DNA from: Sedimentisphaerales bacterium
GTDB taxonomy: Bacteria > Planctomycetota > Phycisphaerae > Sedimentisphaerales > Anaerobacaceae
Direction: 5' to 3'
Assembly: GCA_016934255.1 (NCBI GenBank)
Contig: JAFGTG010000002.1
Location: 1 to 45,312, forward strand
Length of the DNA: 45,312 nucleotides
This document shows, in pieces, positions 16,951-25,383 of the stretch. A model generated the notes under the pieces. That model did no database searches and had not been told where the DNA came from. It saw only the letters and a program-made list of their open reading frames with translations. The number at the start of each line of letters is the position of its first letter. Position 1 is the first letter of the stretch. The translations under genes were made by a program, and so were the position numbers.

Positions 16951-18645
16951 TTACCTTCTGAGCCAACTCGGCGCCTCCTGGTGATCCCTTTTCTCAGACA
17001 TTTTTCGTTCCAGCCTCTTCAAGGCTTCATGGCCGTCCCTTTCGGCGATGATTCGCTCTTTGAGCCGAATCGCCTCGAGATAAGACGGGCGCAGCTCAAT
17101 CGCATATTCCACTTCCGTCATGGCATCTTCTAATTGACCGGACTCATAGTACACGATGGCCGTCGTATAATGTTCCTCGGCCAATCGGGCCCGACTGATC
17201 TGCTGCAATTCATCTTTGGCGCCAAATCGCTTTCGCTTAATATCATCTTTCCTGGCTTCACCGTCCGTTTCATTCGGCTCATTGATGATATGCGGGGTCA
17301 GCAGGATAATCACTTCCTCACGTTTGACCTGGTCGTTGACGCCCCTGAAGACGCCGCCCACGATCGGCAAATCACCCAGGATCGGAATCTGCGTCTTATT
17401 GGACGTGATCGTATCCCGGAACAAGCCGCCGATAACAACCGTCTCACCGTCCTTGACGATGATATTACTCAGCAATTCCGCGGAGGTTTCGTCCGGGATG
17501 TTGTTTTCCTTTAAATTACCCGAACTATCCTTCGGATGGATATCCATTCGGATGTATCCATCGTTGCCGATGTACGCTCTGAACGACAACTTCGTACCGG
17601 TATCGAGAAACTCGACCTGGGACGTTAATTGCGTATCCATCGATACGGTCGTCTGAGATTCATAGCCGACCTTGGTGCCGATATAAACCTGGCCAAGCTG
17701 CTTGTTGACGGCCAAAATCTTGGGATTCGCCAAGATCGTTACATCGCTAACGCTCTCAATCGCCTTGATAATGCTGGCGATGTTATCATGGGCAAAACCA
17801 ATCGCGAAGCCCCCACTTTTTGTGACGACTTGCGAGAGATTCGTCGACGTTATAAAATCTTTCGTTTTGCTTCCAATAAACGTTTGACCGGCGGTATTTG
17901 CATTTCCGAGCAGAAGCTGCCAGTCCACACCGAATTGCGTATCTTCGGTCAGCGTCGCGCTCAGAATGGTCGCCTCAATCAAAACCTGCAGAGGCCGGAT
18001 ATCAATATCTCCCAGCATTTCGCCTACCATCTCGATATTTTCAGGATAGTCGAACACAACGATCGTATCGTTCATCGCCGTCGCGTCCCCGCCGCCGCTG
18101 GCCGAACTGATCGACTCGCCGGTCGGAAAGTCCGTGATCGCCGCGGTGGTGGTTTCGATCGCACCGGTACCGCTGAGCACCGGCGTCAAAAGCTTCTTCG
18201 CCTCGGCCGCGGAAATATAATACAGAGTGAAGATTTTAAAAATCCGCCGCTCCGGCGCTTCCATCAATTTTTTGTATTCTTCCTTGGTGTACACTTTAAT
18301 GAGATTGCCCTGCACCTCATACATCGCGTTGTCACCCAGAATCGCTTCCATGGCCTCTTCGAATGTGACATTCGTCAGACGCCGGAACGCCAGAGAACCA
18401 TTGACACTCGCCGAAGGCACAATGTTCTTCTGGCATTGACTGCCCAGCATCGCCAACGCTTTGCGTACATCAAAATCTTCTTCCACCTCAAACTTCTCAA
18501 TAATATTGGGCCCGTTGCTTTGAGCAACATCTCTATCTCCGGCGTCGGCAACGGCGGTTGTCGTCGCCAAGATCAGGATAGAGCTCCACACGAGCACGCC
18601 CCATGGGATTTTCAGATTGTATTGTAATCTTTTATTACGACACAT
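16951..18645 (-). CDS. gspD: Secretin (GspD/PilQ family) with C-terminal TPR-like tail
   Basis: 564 residues. Outer-membrane channel of the machine. Signal peptide about 1-34. One short N-terminal domain of the STN/N0 type (about 50-120), one N1-type domain (about 133-215) interrupted by a Gly/Ser/Thr-rich loop, then the secretin core (about 220-455) with the signature TQIPILGDLPIVGGVFR and the closing ILLTPHII. After it come about 110 charged residues including one or two TPR-like helical pairs (about 485-535). It has fewer N-domains than classical GspD. Ribosome site AGAGGAG before ATG. It lies 43 bp after the PilP/GspC-like gene. Confidence 0.9.
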   Translation of the reverse strand: MCRNKRLQYNLKIPWGVLVWSSILILATTTAVADAGDRDVAQSNGPNIIEKFEVEEDFDVRKALAMLGSQCQKNIVPSASVNGSLAFRRLTNVTFEEAMEAILGDNAMYEVQGNLIKVYTKEEYKKLMEAPERRIFKIFTLYYISAAEAKKLLTPVLSGTGAIETTTAAITDFPTGESISSASGGGDATAMNDTIVVFDYPENIEMVGEMLGDIDIRPLQVLIEATILSATLTEDTQFGVDWQLLLGNANTAGQTFIGSKTKDFITSTNLSQVVTKSGGFAIGFAHDNIASIIKAIESVSDVTILANPKILAVNKQLGQVYIGTKVGYESQTTVSMDTQLTSQVEFLDTGTKLSFRAYIGNDGYIRMDIHPKDSSGNLKENNIPDETSAELLSNIIVKDGETVVIGGLFRDTITSNKTQIPILGDLPIVGGVFRGVNDQVKREEVIILLTPHIINEPNETDGEARKDDIKRKRFGAKDELQQISRARLAEEHYTTAIVYYESGQLEDAMTEVEYAIELRPSYLEAIRLKERIIAERDGHEALKRLERKMSEKRDHQEAPSWLRR

Positions 18646-18688
18646 ATTTGGACTCCTCTTCTATCGTTTTATCTTAAGTACTCACTCA

Positions 18689-19294
18689 TCAATTGTTTGT
18701 CGTTGATTCCTTTTCAAGTTTCAAAATGATCTCCGCTTCCTTGCACTTCATTACTACCGTATTTTCTTTAATCAACACTACTTCACATTCAAACTTATCC
18801 GCACCTTCCCCAATAATCATTTTACTCCCCACCCAGATCACGTTACCGTTCAGACACGCCTGGGGATTTTCACTCACCATCACGGCTTCAAGTTTCAGCT
18901 TCTCGGTCAATTTTTTGATCACTTCTTCACTAACATCTTGTGAAAAATTATTTACTTCTTCAAAACCATTGCGTTGACGTTGTCTATCTAAAAAATGACG
19001 CCAATTCTCTGAAGCAAAGACATCTCGGGTGATGACGTCATGCCGTCCGGCGACCTTGGGTAACTCTATAAACGTTATTTTTAATTCCAGATTCGACGGT
19101 TCGCTCGTACTCGACGGCTCGGCGATGATTTCCGCCCCGGCGGCTTCCGGCGATTTCTTCGTCAGCACTCGCATCCACATGAAGGCCATCACGCCCATTA
19201 AACAGAGAGCCATCACGACCTTTTTCTTCTCAGCCGCCAATTGACCGACCAGGCCTTTCGCCCGGTGACCGTTATGTCTGACGTTGCGTCTCAT
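18689..19294 (-). CDS. Bitopic inner-membrane protein, PilP/GspC-like by position
   Basis: 201 residues. A basic cytoplasmic N-terminus (1-25) is followed by one transmembrane segment (VVMALCLMGVMAFMWMRVL, about 26-44) and a periplasmic part. The last 70 residues (ACLNGNVIWVGSKMIIGEGADKF onward) resemble the small beta domain of GspC/PilP 'HR' proteins that bridge the inner-membrane platform and the secretin. Position between pilO and the secretin gene is that of pilP in type IV pilus operons. Sequence similarity to either family is weak by eye, so the name rests mostly on context. Confidence 0.6.
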   Translation of the reverse strand: MRRNVRHNGHRAKGLVGQLAAEKKKVVMALCLMGVMAFMWMRVLTKKSPEAAGAEIIAEPSSTSEPSNLELKITFIELPKVAGRHDVITRDVFASENWRHFLDRQRQRNGFEEVNNFSQDVSEEVIKKLTEKLKLEAVMVSENPQACLNGNVIWVGSKMIIGEGADKFECEVVLIKENTVVMKCKEAEIILKLEKESTTNN

Positions 19295-19310
19295 TCAGCC
19301 TTCTGCTTTC

Positions 19311-19847
19311 TTACCCTTGCGCCCTATAATAGATAACCGCCTTTGTTTCCATACTGATCTGTCCGCCGTAACCGGCGTCATTCATGAGCTTGACCTGCTC
19401 GATGCGGACAAGTCGGTCCAGGTCCTGCAAACGATCATAAAAATTAAATAGCTGAGTTAGCCGGCCTTTGCATTGCATACTCACCGGTATGCAGTGAAAC
19501 CTATCGGCAGCCAACACCTCCCCCGGCTCGATGCTCTGTTCCTGGAGATGGTGCTCATTCATCAGTTCCGTAATCCTGCTCAAAAAGGAGCCAAAATCCC
19601 TTTGATCCGGTATCTTGGATTCATAGTTTTCAAGCTCGACCTGCAATTTTTGTAACTGCTCCTTCAGAACGGGCACCTGCTCGGCATCCGCCATCCCCTT
19701 GGCAATCGTGACGACCTGCTCGGCCTTCGTCAGTTTGACAAGCCTCATTTTTTTACGAAGAGGCAAATACCAAAAGATGACGAATACGCATATAATCGCC
19801 CCGGCTACGCCGAATATCACTATTTGTTGACTTCTCCCGTACAACAT
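19311..19847 (-). CDS. pilO: PilO-like pilus/pseudopilus platform protein
   Basis: 178 residues. A single N-terminal transmembrane segment (about 9-28), then a coiled coil (about 45-80, EQLQKLQVELENYESKIP) and a ferredoxin-like C-terminal domain with the PVSMQCKGRLTQLFNFYDRL strand-helix typical of PilO. PilO pairs with PilN in the periplasm (family knowledge). 16 bp upstream of the PilP/GspC-like gene and 17 bp downstream of pilN. Confidence 0.8.
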   Translation of the reverse strand: MLYGRSQQIVIFGVAGAIICVFVIFWYLPLRKKMRLVKLTKAEQVVTIAKGMADAEQVPVLKEQLQKLQVELENYESKIPDQRDFGSFLSRITELMNEHHLQEQSIEPGEVLAADRFHCIPVSMQCKGRLTQLFNFYDRLQDLDRLVRIEQVKLMNDAGYGGQISMETKAVIYYRAQG

Positions 19848-19864
19848 TTTGTATTATTCACCTT

Positions 19865-20608
19865 TCAAAGCTCTCGATAATTGCCTAAATAACAATTAAT
19901 CTGAAACTCACTGACTTGAAGTTTCACTGCGGCCCCAGCACGCCCCTCCGTATCGCCCGCAAGAACATCCACATCGCGAAGGAATGGTGTGTTACGACTC
20001 CCAACCTGACCGTTGCGTGAAAAAGACAACACGACATGGCGAAAATACGGGGACGTTTCCAAACGACTCACCAATTCCGCCATATAGCTGGCATCCGCCG
20101 CTACGCCGGCGATCAAAACCTTAAATCGCACGTCCCCAAGCGGTACGTTCTTCTTACCTAACTGAGCCGGTGCGACCCTCACGACGGTACTCGGACGCCC
20201 CGATCCGTCCCCACCGCCTTTTCCGGGTTTTTCCGCAATGAATTCGATTTTGTTCAGAACAACCATTTCGTCCACCAACGAACTTATTTCCGCTAAAACG
20301 CTTGCCACATCAATTTTGGAATCAATTTCCTCAACGGATTGAATTTTTTCCTGTAACGTCTTCAATTCAGTCTTAATCCCCGTCAATTCCAAAGAGGCCT
20401 TTTCCGCCTGGTCACACTGAGTCGTCATTTGAGCTAATCCGGCTTTGGCGTTTGAAATCGAGCGGCTGGTGGCCAAACTCCAGACGATCATCACCAGAAG
20501 TACACCGCCTAACACGATGCACTGCATGCGATAATTCACCTGGCGTCTTCGCCCGGTCTTATACCAATCTGGAAGAAAATCAATTTCTTTCATACTCTCA
20601 TGACCCAC
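19865..20608 (-). CDS. pilN: PilN-like fimbrial assembly protein
   Basis: 247 residues. The N-terminal EIDFLPDWYKTGRRRQ is the cytoplasmic motif that docks in PilM (compare INLLP in PilN proteins). One transmembrane segment (about 28-45), coiled coil (about 50-95), then a ferredoxin-like periplasmic domain. A Gly-rich insert GKGGGDGSGRPS lies within the domain. Its start overlaps the end of pilM by 11 bp. Confidence 0.82.
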   Translation of the reverse strand: MGHESMKEIDFLPDWYKTGRRRQVNYRMQCIVLGGVLLVMIVWSLATSRSISNAKAGLAQMTTQCDQAEKASLELTGIKTELKTLQEKIQSVEEIDSKIDVASVLAEISSLVDEMVVLNKIEFIAEKPGKGGGDGSGRPSTVVRVAPAQLGKKNVPLGDVRFKVLIAGVAADASYMAELVSRLETSPYFRHVVLSFSRNGQVGSRNTPFLRDVDVLAGDTEGRAGAAVKLQVSEFQINCYLGNYREL

Positions 20609-21776
20609 TTCGCACGGGTGACCTCTGGTTCTCGATACCGTTCCAGCCCTTCAGGCTGAGTCCCACAGCGACCGCCCATTCACAGAGCATCCCTCGCCGA
20701 TCGTTCTGAAAATTCAATCCCGTTCTTCGACTCGATAAATCAAATCCCCTCAATGGCTCAGCGATTTCAATTTCGACGACTAACTGCCGCTTCAAAACAT
20801 CAATGAGAATGTCTTCGTAAGCCCCGCCGCCCGTAAAAATCGCCCGTTCCACACGGGCGCCTCTGAACGTTACCGTATAATACCTCAGACACAGCGATAT
20901 CTCTCTGGCCAGATCCTCCGCCACCGAACTCGCAACGTCCGTAATCAGATTTCGCGTCGAAGAGTCAATCGTGTCTTTTTCCTCAGCCATCTGAGATTCC
21001 GGCTCATCCGCAAACGTTTCTTTTTTCACCCGTAATGACTCTCGCAACGTCTCAGCCTCATCGACGCTCACACCCAATTTCGCCGCGATGTCCTGGACGA
21101 ATCGTTCTCCTCCGATCCCTATTTGTTTGACGAGACTGATGTCCCGCCCGTGACCAAAGACGACCGTTGTGAAACGGCGTCCAACATCGACAAAAACAAC
21201 CGTCCGCTCCAAATCCTCCTGGCGCCTGAGCGACCGGCCAAAACTGCGAAACAACGCACATGGAATCGGATCAATGGCCACGGGACATAATCCCGCCTCT
21301 TCCAGCATCTCTATGTGATCCTTGATTGTTTCACTGTCCGTGGCAAACAAAATCAATTCATTCTTCACCTCGTCGCCCTGGCGAACACTACCGGCCACGA
21401 GATAATCCATCGGATCCTTCTCAGGATCCAATCCGAAGCGCTGAGCCGCTTCTTTTCTGAGGGACCGTTCAATGGCCTCCGGATCCGTCTCGGCCAATCG
21501 GACGCTCGTGATTTTCAGCTTGCCGCTCGGTAAACACGAGACAACATCTTTCCCGACAAAATTACCTTTCGCAAGAATCCGCTTGATCGCCGAGATCACC
21601 GCCTTTCTTCGGGCCTGCTCATCCCCGTCCGAATCCGTCTCAATCCGGATCTCATCGGCGGCATGGATGGACATTTGCCCGTCATCGATCAAAAGTTGAA
21701 TCATTTTGATCGACCCGTGACCAATGTCTAATCCAATCGGTCGTAAACTTCGCTTTTTCAGCCCCCAGCCTACCAT
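20598..21776 (-). CDS. pilM: PilM, actin-like type IV pilus assembly ATPase
   Basis: 392 residues. Cytoplasmic FtsA/actin-fold protein that binds the PilN N-terminus. Phosphate-1-type motif PIGLDIGHGSIKMIQL (13-28), VVFVDVGRRFTTVVFGHGRD (phosphate 2) and AIFTGGGAYEDIL (adenosine motif) are visible. An insert rich in Glu/Asp (about 255-275) is not typical. PilM belongs to type IV pilus systems, whereas the pseudopilins here are type II secretion-like, so the machine is a hybrid. 107 bp after gspH. Confidence 0.9.
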   Translation of the reverse strand: MVGWGLKKRSLRPIGLDIGHGSIKMIQLLIDDGQMSIHAADEIRIETDSDGDEQARRKAVISAIKRILAKGNFVGKDVVSCLPSGKLKITSVRLAETDPEAIERSLRKEAAQRFGLDPEKDPMDYLVAGSVRQGDEVKNELILFATDSETIKDHIEMLEEAGLCPVAIDPIPCALFRSFGRSLRRQEDLERTVVFVDVGRRFTTVVFGHGRDISLVKQIGIGGERFVQDIAAKLGVSVDEAETLRESLRVKKETFADEPESQMAEEKDTIDSSTRNLITDVASSVAEDLAREISLCLRYYTVTFRGARVERAIFTGGGAYEDILIDVLKRQLVVEIEIAEPLRGFDLSSRRTGLNFQNDRRGMLCEWAVAVGLSLKGWNGIENQRSPVRSGS

Positions 21777-21883
21777 TGCCTTCTCTTTCTCATTGACTCA
21801 CTTTACATCGCGACCCGATAAAACGTTTTCTTCTCTCTGAAAAAACGTTGAAAAATCCATCTTGTCCGGATTCATCTTTAATT

Positions 21884-22429
21884 TCATTGCGACGAAATAA
21901 ATCCGGTCACCGGCTCAACCGTAATGGTGGCCGTCGTACCACCCGCCTGAAGACTTACTGTCCCTCCATTATCGGGACTCCCCAAACAATCGAATTGAAC
22001 GCTTTGGGTTGAATTGAAATTAACACTCGTGATATTGACCCTGCTTAATCGACTGTCATTCGGAAAACTGACAACATAGTTGAATCCCTTCTTCACGGGA
22101 TGTGGTATGACGACACTATCTTGATCCTCAATTTGATAGCTGTCCGCACTCACATCAAAAACTACGGAATAATTCTGACCACGGGTGATGGCCATACTTT
22201 TGGCATATTCCAGATCCGCCATAATAAGATTCGCCGCAGACCGGATCTGCATACTCGATGCCGAACTCATCATGGGAACCGCCGTCAGCGCCGCAATCGC
22301 AAGGATCACGACCACAACCATCAGCTCAATGACAGTGAAACCTCTCATCGAACCTCGCCGCTCATACCCAGAGCGTTCCTGACCATCCTGGTGATATGCC
22401 GCTACCCGAAGATATGTTAAGTCCGACAT
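21884..22429 (-). CDS. gspH: GspH-type minor pseudopilin with a long leader
   Basis: 181 residues. Prepilin motif MRG|FTVIELMVVVVILAIAALTAVPM has Glu5 of the mature form (FTVIE). The C-terminal GspH domain ends with a VEPVTGFISSQ strand. The start at 22429 is backed by AGAGGAGG eight bases upstream, giving a 30-residue leader before the cleavage site; a second ATG at 22348 with GAGG would give a conventional three-residue leader. Preceded by a small reading frame at 22434-22466 whose end overlaps the ribosome site. Confidence 0.85.
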   Translation of the reverse strand: MSDLTYLRVAAYHQDGQERSGYERRGSMRGFTVIELMVVVVILAIAALTAVPMMSSASSMQIRSAANLIMADLEYAKSMAITRGQNYSVVFDVSADSYQIEDQDSVVIPHPVKKGFNYVVSFPNDSRLSRVNITSVNFNSTQSVQFDCLGSPDNGGTVSLQAGGTTATITVEPVTGFISSQ

Positions 22430-22814
22430 TTCGTCAAACCTCCTCTCTATCTTGATATATCATCACCCTCCTCCGATCTTCTTTCGACTTCTCAGAGACG
22501 TATCTTTAACAACTTAACCACCAGTCAAAAAGGCTCGCAATCCCCTTTATATAGCCTAAACCCTCCAATCGACATAATCGGGAATTCGCCATCCAATCAT
22601 TGACGCCCTTCTCCTGCAAACCGCGCGATACACATGTCATTTACCTCATCCTCGACCCCAATGGCTGGTACAATTGACACAATCGTCAATTTAAGACGTA
22701 AAAAACCGGCGCCCTAACTTAATAGCTCACGAATAGATAGGTACACCCAAGGGTGTAGCCGCCTCATTGAAATTTTTATTCTCATCATCTATAAAGGCCG
22801 ATAAGCCTCATTCT
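22430..22814. other. Intergenic region between gspK and gspH
   Basis: 385 bp. On the minus strand it contains GGAGGAGG followed by GTGATG (22461-22474) opening an 11-codon frame that ends TGA at 22434-22436, right at the gspH ribosome site. Two dyads are present: AATTGAC-6-GTCAATT (22672-22691) and TACACCCAAGGGTGTA (22742-22757). A TTGACT with weak -10 choices lies about 90 nt upstream of the gspH start, so an internal promoter is possible but not convincing. Confidence 0.45.
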
Positions 22815-24623
22815 TTATTTTCTTTTAATACTCTTGAAGAAAGCGCCGGCCGCCTGCCCCCACTTCTGAGTGTCACCGGTTTGAGACCATACCTCGACGG
22901 CCGCTTTCGCCGGCGCCGCGGTGATCGCAACAGTGCTGCCGCTCTCGTCCAACCTCCAATGACAGATCAGCCCGGTCACGGTCCCGCCGGCTCTGATCAC
23001 ATTGATCTCACCGGCATCCAAAGAACGGTTGTAAAGACGAACATCATCGATATAACCGTCCCAATAGCAATTTTTTGTTCCGCATCCAACCATCAATTTT
23101 TGCACGCCCGTAATCGTTCCAAAGACGGGTCCCATGTCGTACCGCAGCGGCGTATCTTGTACACCGTCAATATATAGCTTCAACAGAGAATCATTCGGAT
23201 CGTTCTCCCACGTCAAAGCGAGATGTTGCCAGCTTGTCGTCTGAACGTAGGAACTGCTTTCAATTTGCGTAAATCCCGACGTCGTGCGAATGGACGCTTT
23301 GATGCCTTGAACGCCTCCTCCGAAAGCCCCGTTGCGATCATATCGGATGCCCAATTCCTGATCGACGCCCGAAGGATCACGAGTATATACAATATCGCGA
23401 TCTTGATTAACGACATCCGATTTAATCCAGACCGAGAACGTGATACCGGATAAGCCGTTGATATAACTGCCGGCGGTGGCATCCTGGACGACATCATTCA
23501 CTCCGTCAAAAGATAAGGCCCCATTGAGCCGCCCCCCGGAAGGCTGCCATGTCGGATTACCGTCTATCACCCCTGTGTTACCATAGCCCGATGCATCTCC
23601 GACCGCCTGGACGAGCTCGTCTTGGACAAACAATCCACCCAGAACACTGAGATTGCCGGCCCCGGCATTTATCTGGACGTCCTCATCAATGACGGCAAGA
23701 CCGTTTACATGTAGATCACTGCCGCTCCCCACCATCAAATCGCCCGTAACTAAAAGAGCGGGGCATTTCTTCGCCGCCGTGATAATGTTCCGATTGCCCC
23801 GTACGAGCAGATTGCCGTTAACAATCAGCATTCCCTCGATACGAACGTCGCCCGCTAAGATCAGGCTGCCGTTGCAATAACAGATGCAAACAGGATTAGA
23901 CGATCCAAACGTCTGGCTGGAAACGGTACCGGAGCTAATGGATTGAGTCGCATAGTTTGTAATGAAGTCTGCTACGGTCACTCGAGGCCAAACCAATGAC
24001 AAATCCGCGACCGATTTCAATTGTCCCGTAATACCATTCCCACTGAGAGCGTCGGCGAAGGCATCGCCGTCAAGGGCTCCGCTGTTTGTCAATGTACCGT
24101 TACACAAAACATCACCATTGATTGTCATTCCATTCCAAACCGTCGCATCCGTTCCAATCCAGAGTGCGATACAGGGATCGAGTCGCAATTCCGCCGTCAC
24201 TTCACTCCGGCCGATCTTCTCGCCCCCTTCCATCCAGTATGCATTACAATCTATTGTATAATTACAGCGATCCGTCGGATCCGAATCATCGCGCACAATG
24301 TCAAGATCATAATACTCGTCGCTTCCGGCAACCAACTGCTGACCGGTATCTCCCGTCCAATAATCCGTCGCCACGTCCTGAGGATTGAGAATGAGTCCCC
24401 GGGCATGCTCCAATCCCGATTCGGCCAGATAGTCGATCTCTGTGCGAAGAGTCATGTTCCGTCCGCAGGCCAGTTCGACATCGCTTCGCGACAAGAAACC
24501 CAACGACAAGACCGTAATGGCCATCACGATAAAGAGCACGACAAGTAACGCCGCACCTTTACGATGGACTATTGATCCGCCAAAGGCGGAATGATTGACT
24601 ATTGATTTCATTTTAATCATCAT
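22815..24623 (-). CDS. GspK/PilX-like pseudopilin carrying a LamG domain
   Basis: 602 residues, much longer than GspK (about 320). N-terminal leader to G23, then the hydrophobic stem AALLVVLFIVMAITVLSLG without Glu5, as is normal for GspK. PilX-type segment to about 150. The middle region (about 155-335) is rich in short beta repeats (INGDVLCNGTL, VNGNLLVRG), suggesting a beta-helix. LamG/concanavalin-like domain about 338-545 ending DGYIDDVRLYN. A LamG-opening motif CHWRLDESGS (554-563) appears after it, at the wrong end. GspK caps the pseudopilus tip in type II systems, so this would be a carbohydrate-binding-type tip (inference). Residues 7-20 are encoded by the palindromic repeat at 24567-24606. 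Its start overlaps the end of gspJ by 11 bp. Confidence 0.8.
   Translation of the reverse strand: MMIKMKSIVNHSAFGGSIVHRKGAALLVVLFIVMAITVLSLGFLSRSDVELACGRNMTLRTEIDYLAESGLEHARGLILNPQDVATDYWTGDTGQQLVAGSDEYYDLDIVRDDSDPTDRCNYTIDCNAYWMEGGEKIGRSEVTAELRLDPCIALWIGTDATVWNGMTINGDVLCNGTLTNSGALDGDAFADALSGNGITGQLKSVADLSLVWPRVTVADFITNYATQSISSGTVSSQTFGSSNPVCICYCNGSLILAGDVRIEGMLIVNGNLLVRGNRNIITAAKKCPALLVTGDLMVGSGSDLHVNGLAVIDEDVQINAGAGNLSVLGGLFVQDELVQAVGDASGYGNTGVIDGNPTWQPSGGRLNGALSFDGVNDVVQDATAGSYINGLSGITFSVWIKSDVVNQDRDIVYTRDPSGVDQELGIRYDRNGAFGGGVQGIKASIRTTSGFTQIESSSYVQTTSWQHLALTWENDPNDSLLKLYIDGVQDTPLRYDMGPVFGTITGVQKLMVGCGTKNCYWDGYIDDVRLYNRSLDAGEINVIRAGGTVTGLICHWRLDESGSTVAITAAPAKAAVEVWSQTGDTQKWGQAAGAFFKSIKRK
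24567..24606. repeat. Palindrome flanked by 10-bp direct repeats inside the gspK leader
   Basis: GACTATTGAT (24567-24576) and GACTATTGAT (24597-24606) flank TCCGCC-AAA-GGCGGA (24576-24590). It is translated in frame as part of the N-terminal leader (SIVNHSAFGGSIVH) before the prepilin cleavage site. Confidence 0.6.
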
Positions 24624-25251
24624 CAGGGATAAGATCCGTTCCCGCCGTGTTGACCTGATGCCCCGCCCAACATCGAAGCGAACTATCTATATCATATAGC
24701 CGCACCTTATTATTTTCCGTCAGATTGAATGAGATATTGACAAATTGGCTCTGCGGCGGCGATGCGTCGAATTGAAACCGCACATTGCTGCATTCCGGAA
24801 TCATCACCACATAGTCTTCGTCACAATTATCCATAAGCGTCGTCTTAATCCAGTCATATTTAAGCCAATCCAGACGGATTGAAAATGTTTTGAGCCATGT
24901 CGGACAATTTGAAAATTCCATGATTTGAATGTGATTATTATCCGTCTCAATATAAACCAGCTCCTCGGCATTGATCCAGCCTTCTCCGCCGGGAACGTCA
25001 TCATCCCGCCAGATCACTAAATCCGTTCCGTTCACGCCGCAGACCAATTTACAATGTCGTATCAGCTCGGTGATTCTCAGCGAAGCATAACGGATCTGGG
25101 CCTGTTTGCGGTCCGTATCGTCGCTCGCGTCGTTGGCCGTGCTGAAGGCGAAAGCCAGCGTCGCCACCGCACTCATGATGATGCCCGTAACGATCAGGGC
25201 CACCATTAGTTCGACCAGCGTAAATCCTTTTTTAGGTTTTGTCTTTCGCAT
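24613..25251 (-). CDS. gspJ: GspJ/PilW-like minor pseudopilin
   Basis: 212 residues. Prepilin leader MRKTKPKKG followed by FTLVELMVALIVTGIIMSAV, with Glu5. The rest is a GspJ-like domain (residues about 45-200) with two cysteine-containing loops. GspJ joins GspI and GspK in the pseudopilus tip complex. The stop overlaps the gspK start; a 132-bp gap that contains a small inverted-repeat element separates it from gspI upstream. Confidence 0.82.
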   Translation of the reverse strand: MRKTKPKKGFTLVELMVALIVTGIIMSAVATLAFAFSTANDASDDTDRKQAQIRYASLRITELIRHCKLVCGVNGTDLVIWRDDDVPGGEGWINAEELVYIETDNNHIQIMEFSNCPTWLKTFSIRLDWLKYDWIKTTLMDNCDEDYVVMIPECSNVRFQFDASPPQSQFVNISFNLTENNKVRLYDIDSSLRCWAGHQVNTAGTDLIPDDD

Positions 25252-25287
25252 ATTGATCGGCTCGATAAATAACCAGTTTTTTCAATC

Positions 25288-25354
25288 TGTCATTCCTGCG
25301 AAAGCAGGAATCCATTTGTATCGCTTCTGGACTCCTGCTTTCACAGGGGTGACA
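25288..25354. mobile_element. 67-bp MITE/REP-like inverted-repeat element
   Basis: Terminal arms of 27 bp (25288-25314 and 25328-25354) are inverted copies with four mismatches. The left arm holds its own hairpin ATTCCTGC-GAAA-GCAGGAAT (25292-25311). The TGTCATTCC(T/C)GCGAAAGC type is a widespread non-coding palindromic repeat in many bacteria (general knowledge). It lies between gspI and gspJ. Confidence 0.7.
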
Positions 25355-25383
25355 TTCATAGGAATTATTTTCCACAATATGAT

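Noticed and set aside
17629-18627. 332-codon open frame opposite the secretin gene
   Set aside because: It mirrors the secretin coding frame, has no domain, signal or ribosome site, and its residue composition (many Arg, His, Ile) is that of an antisense shadow.
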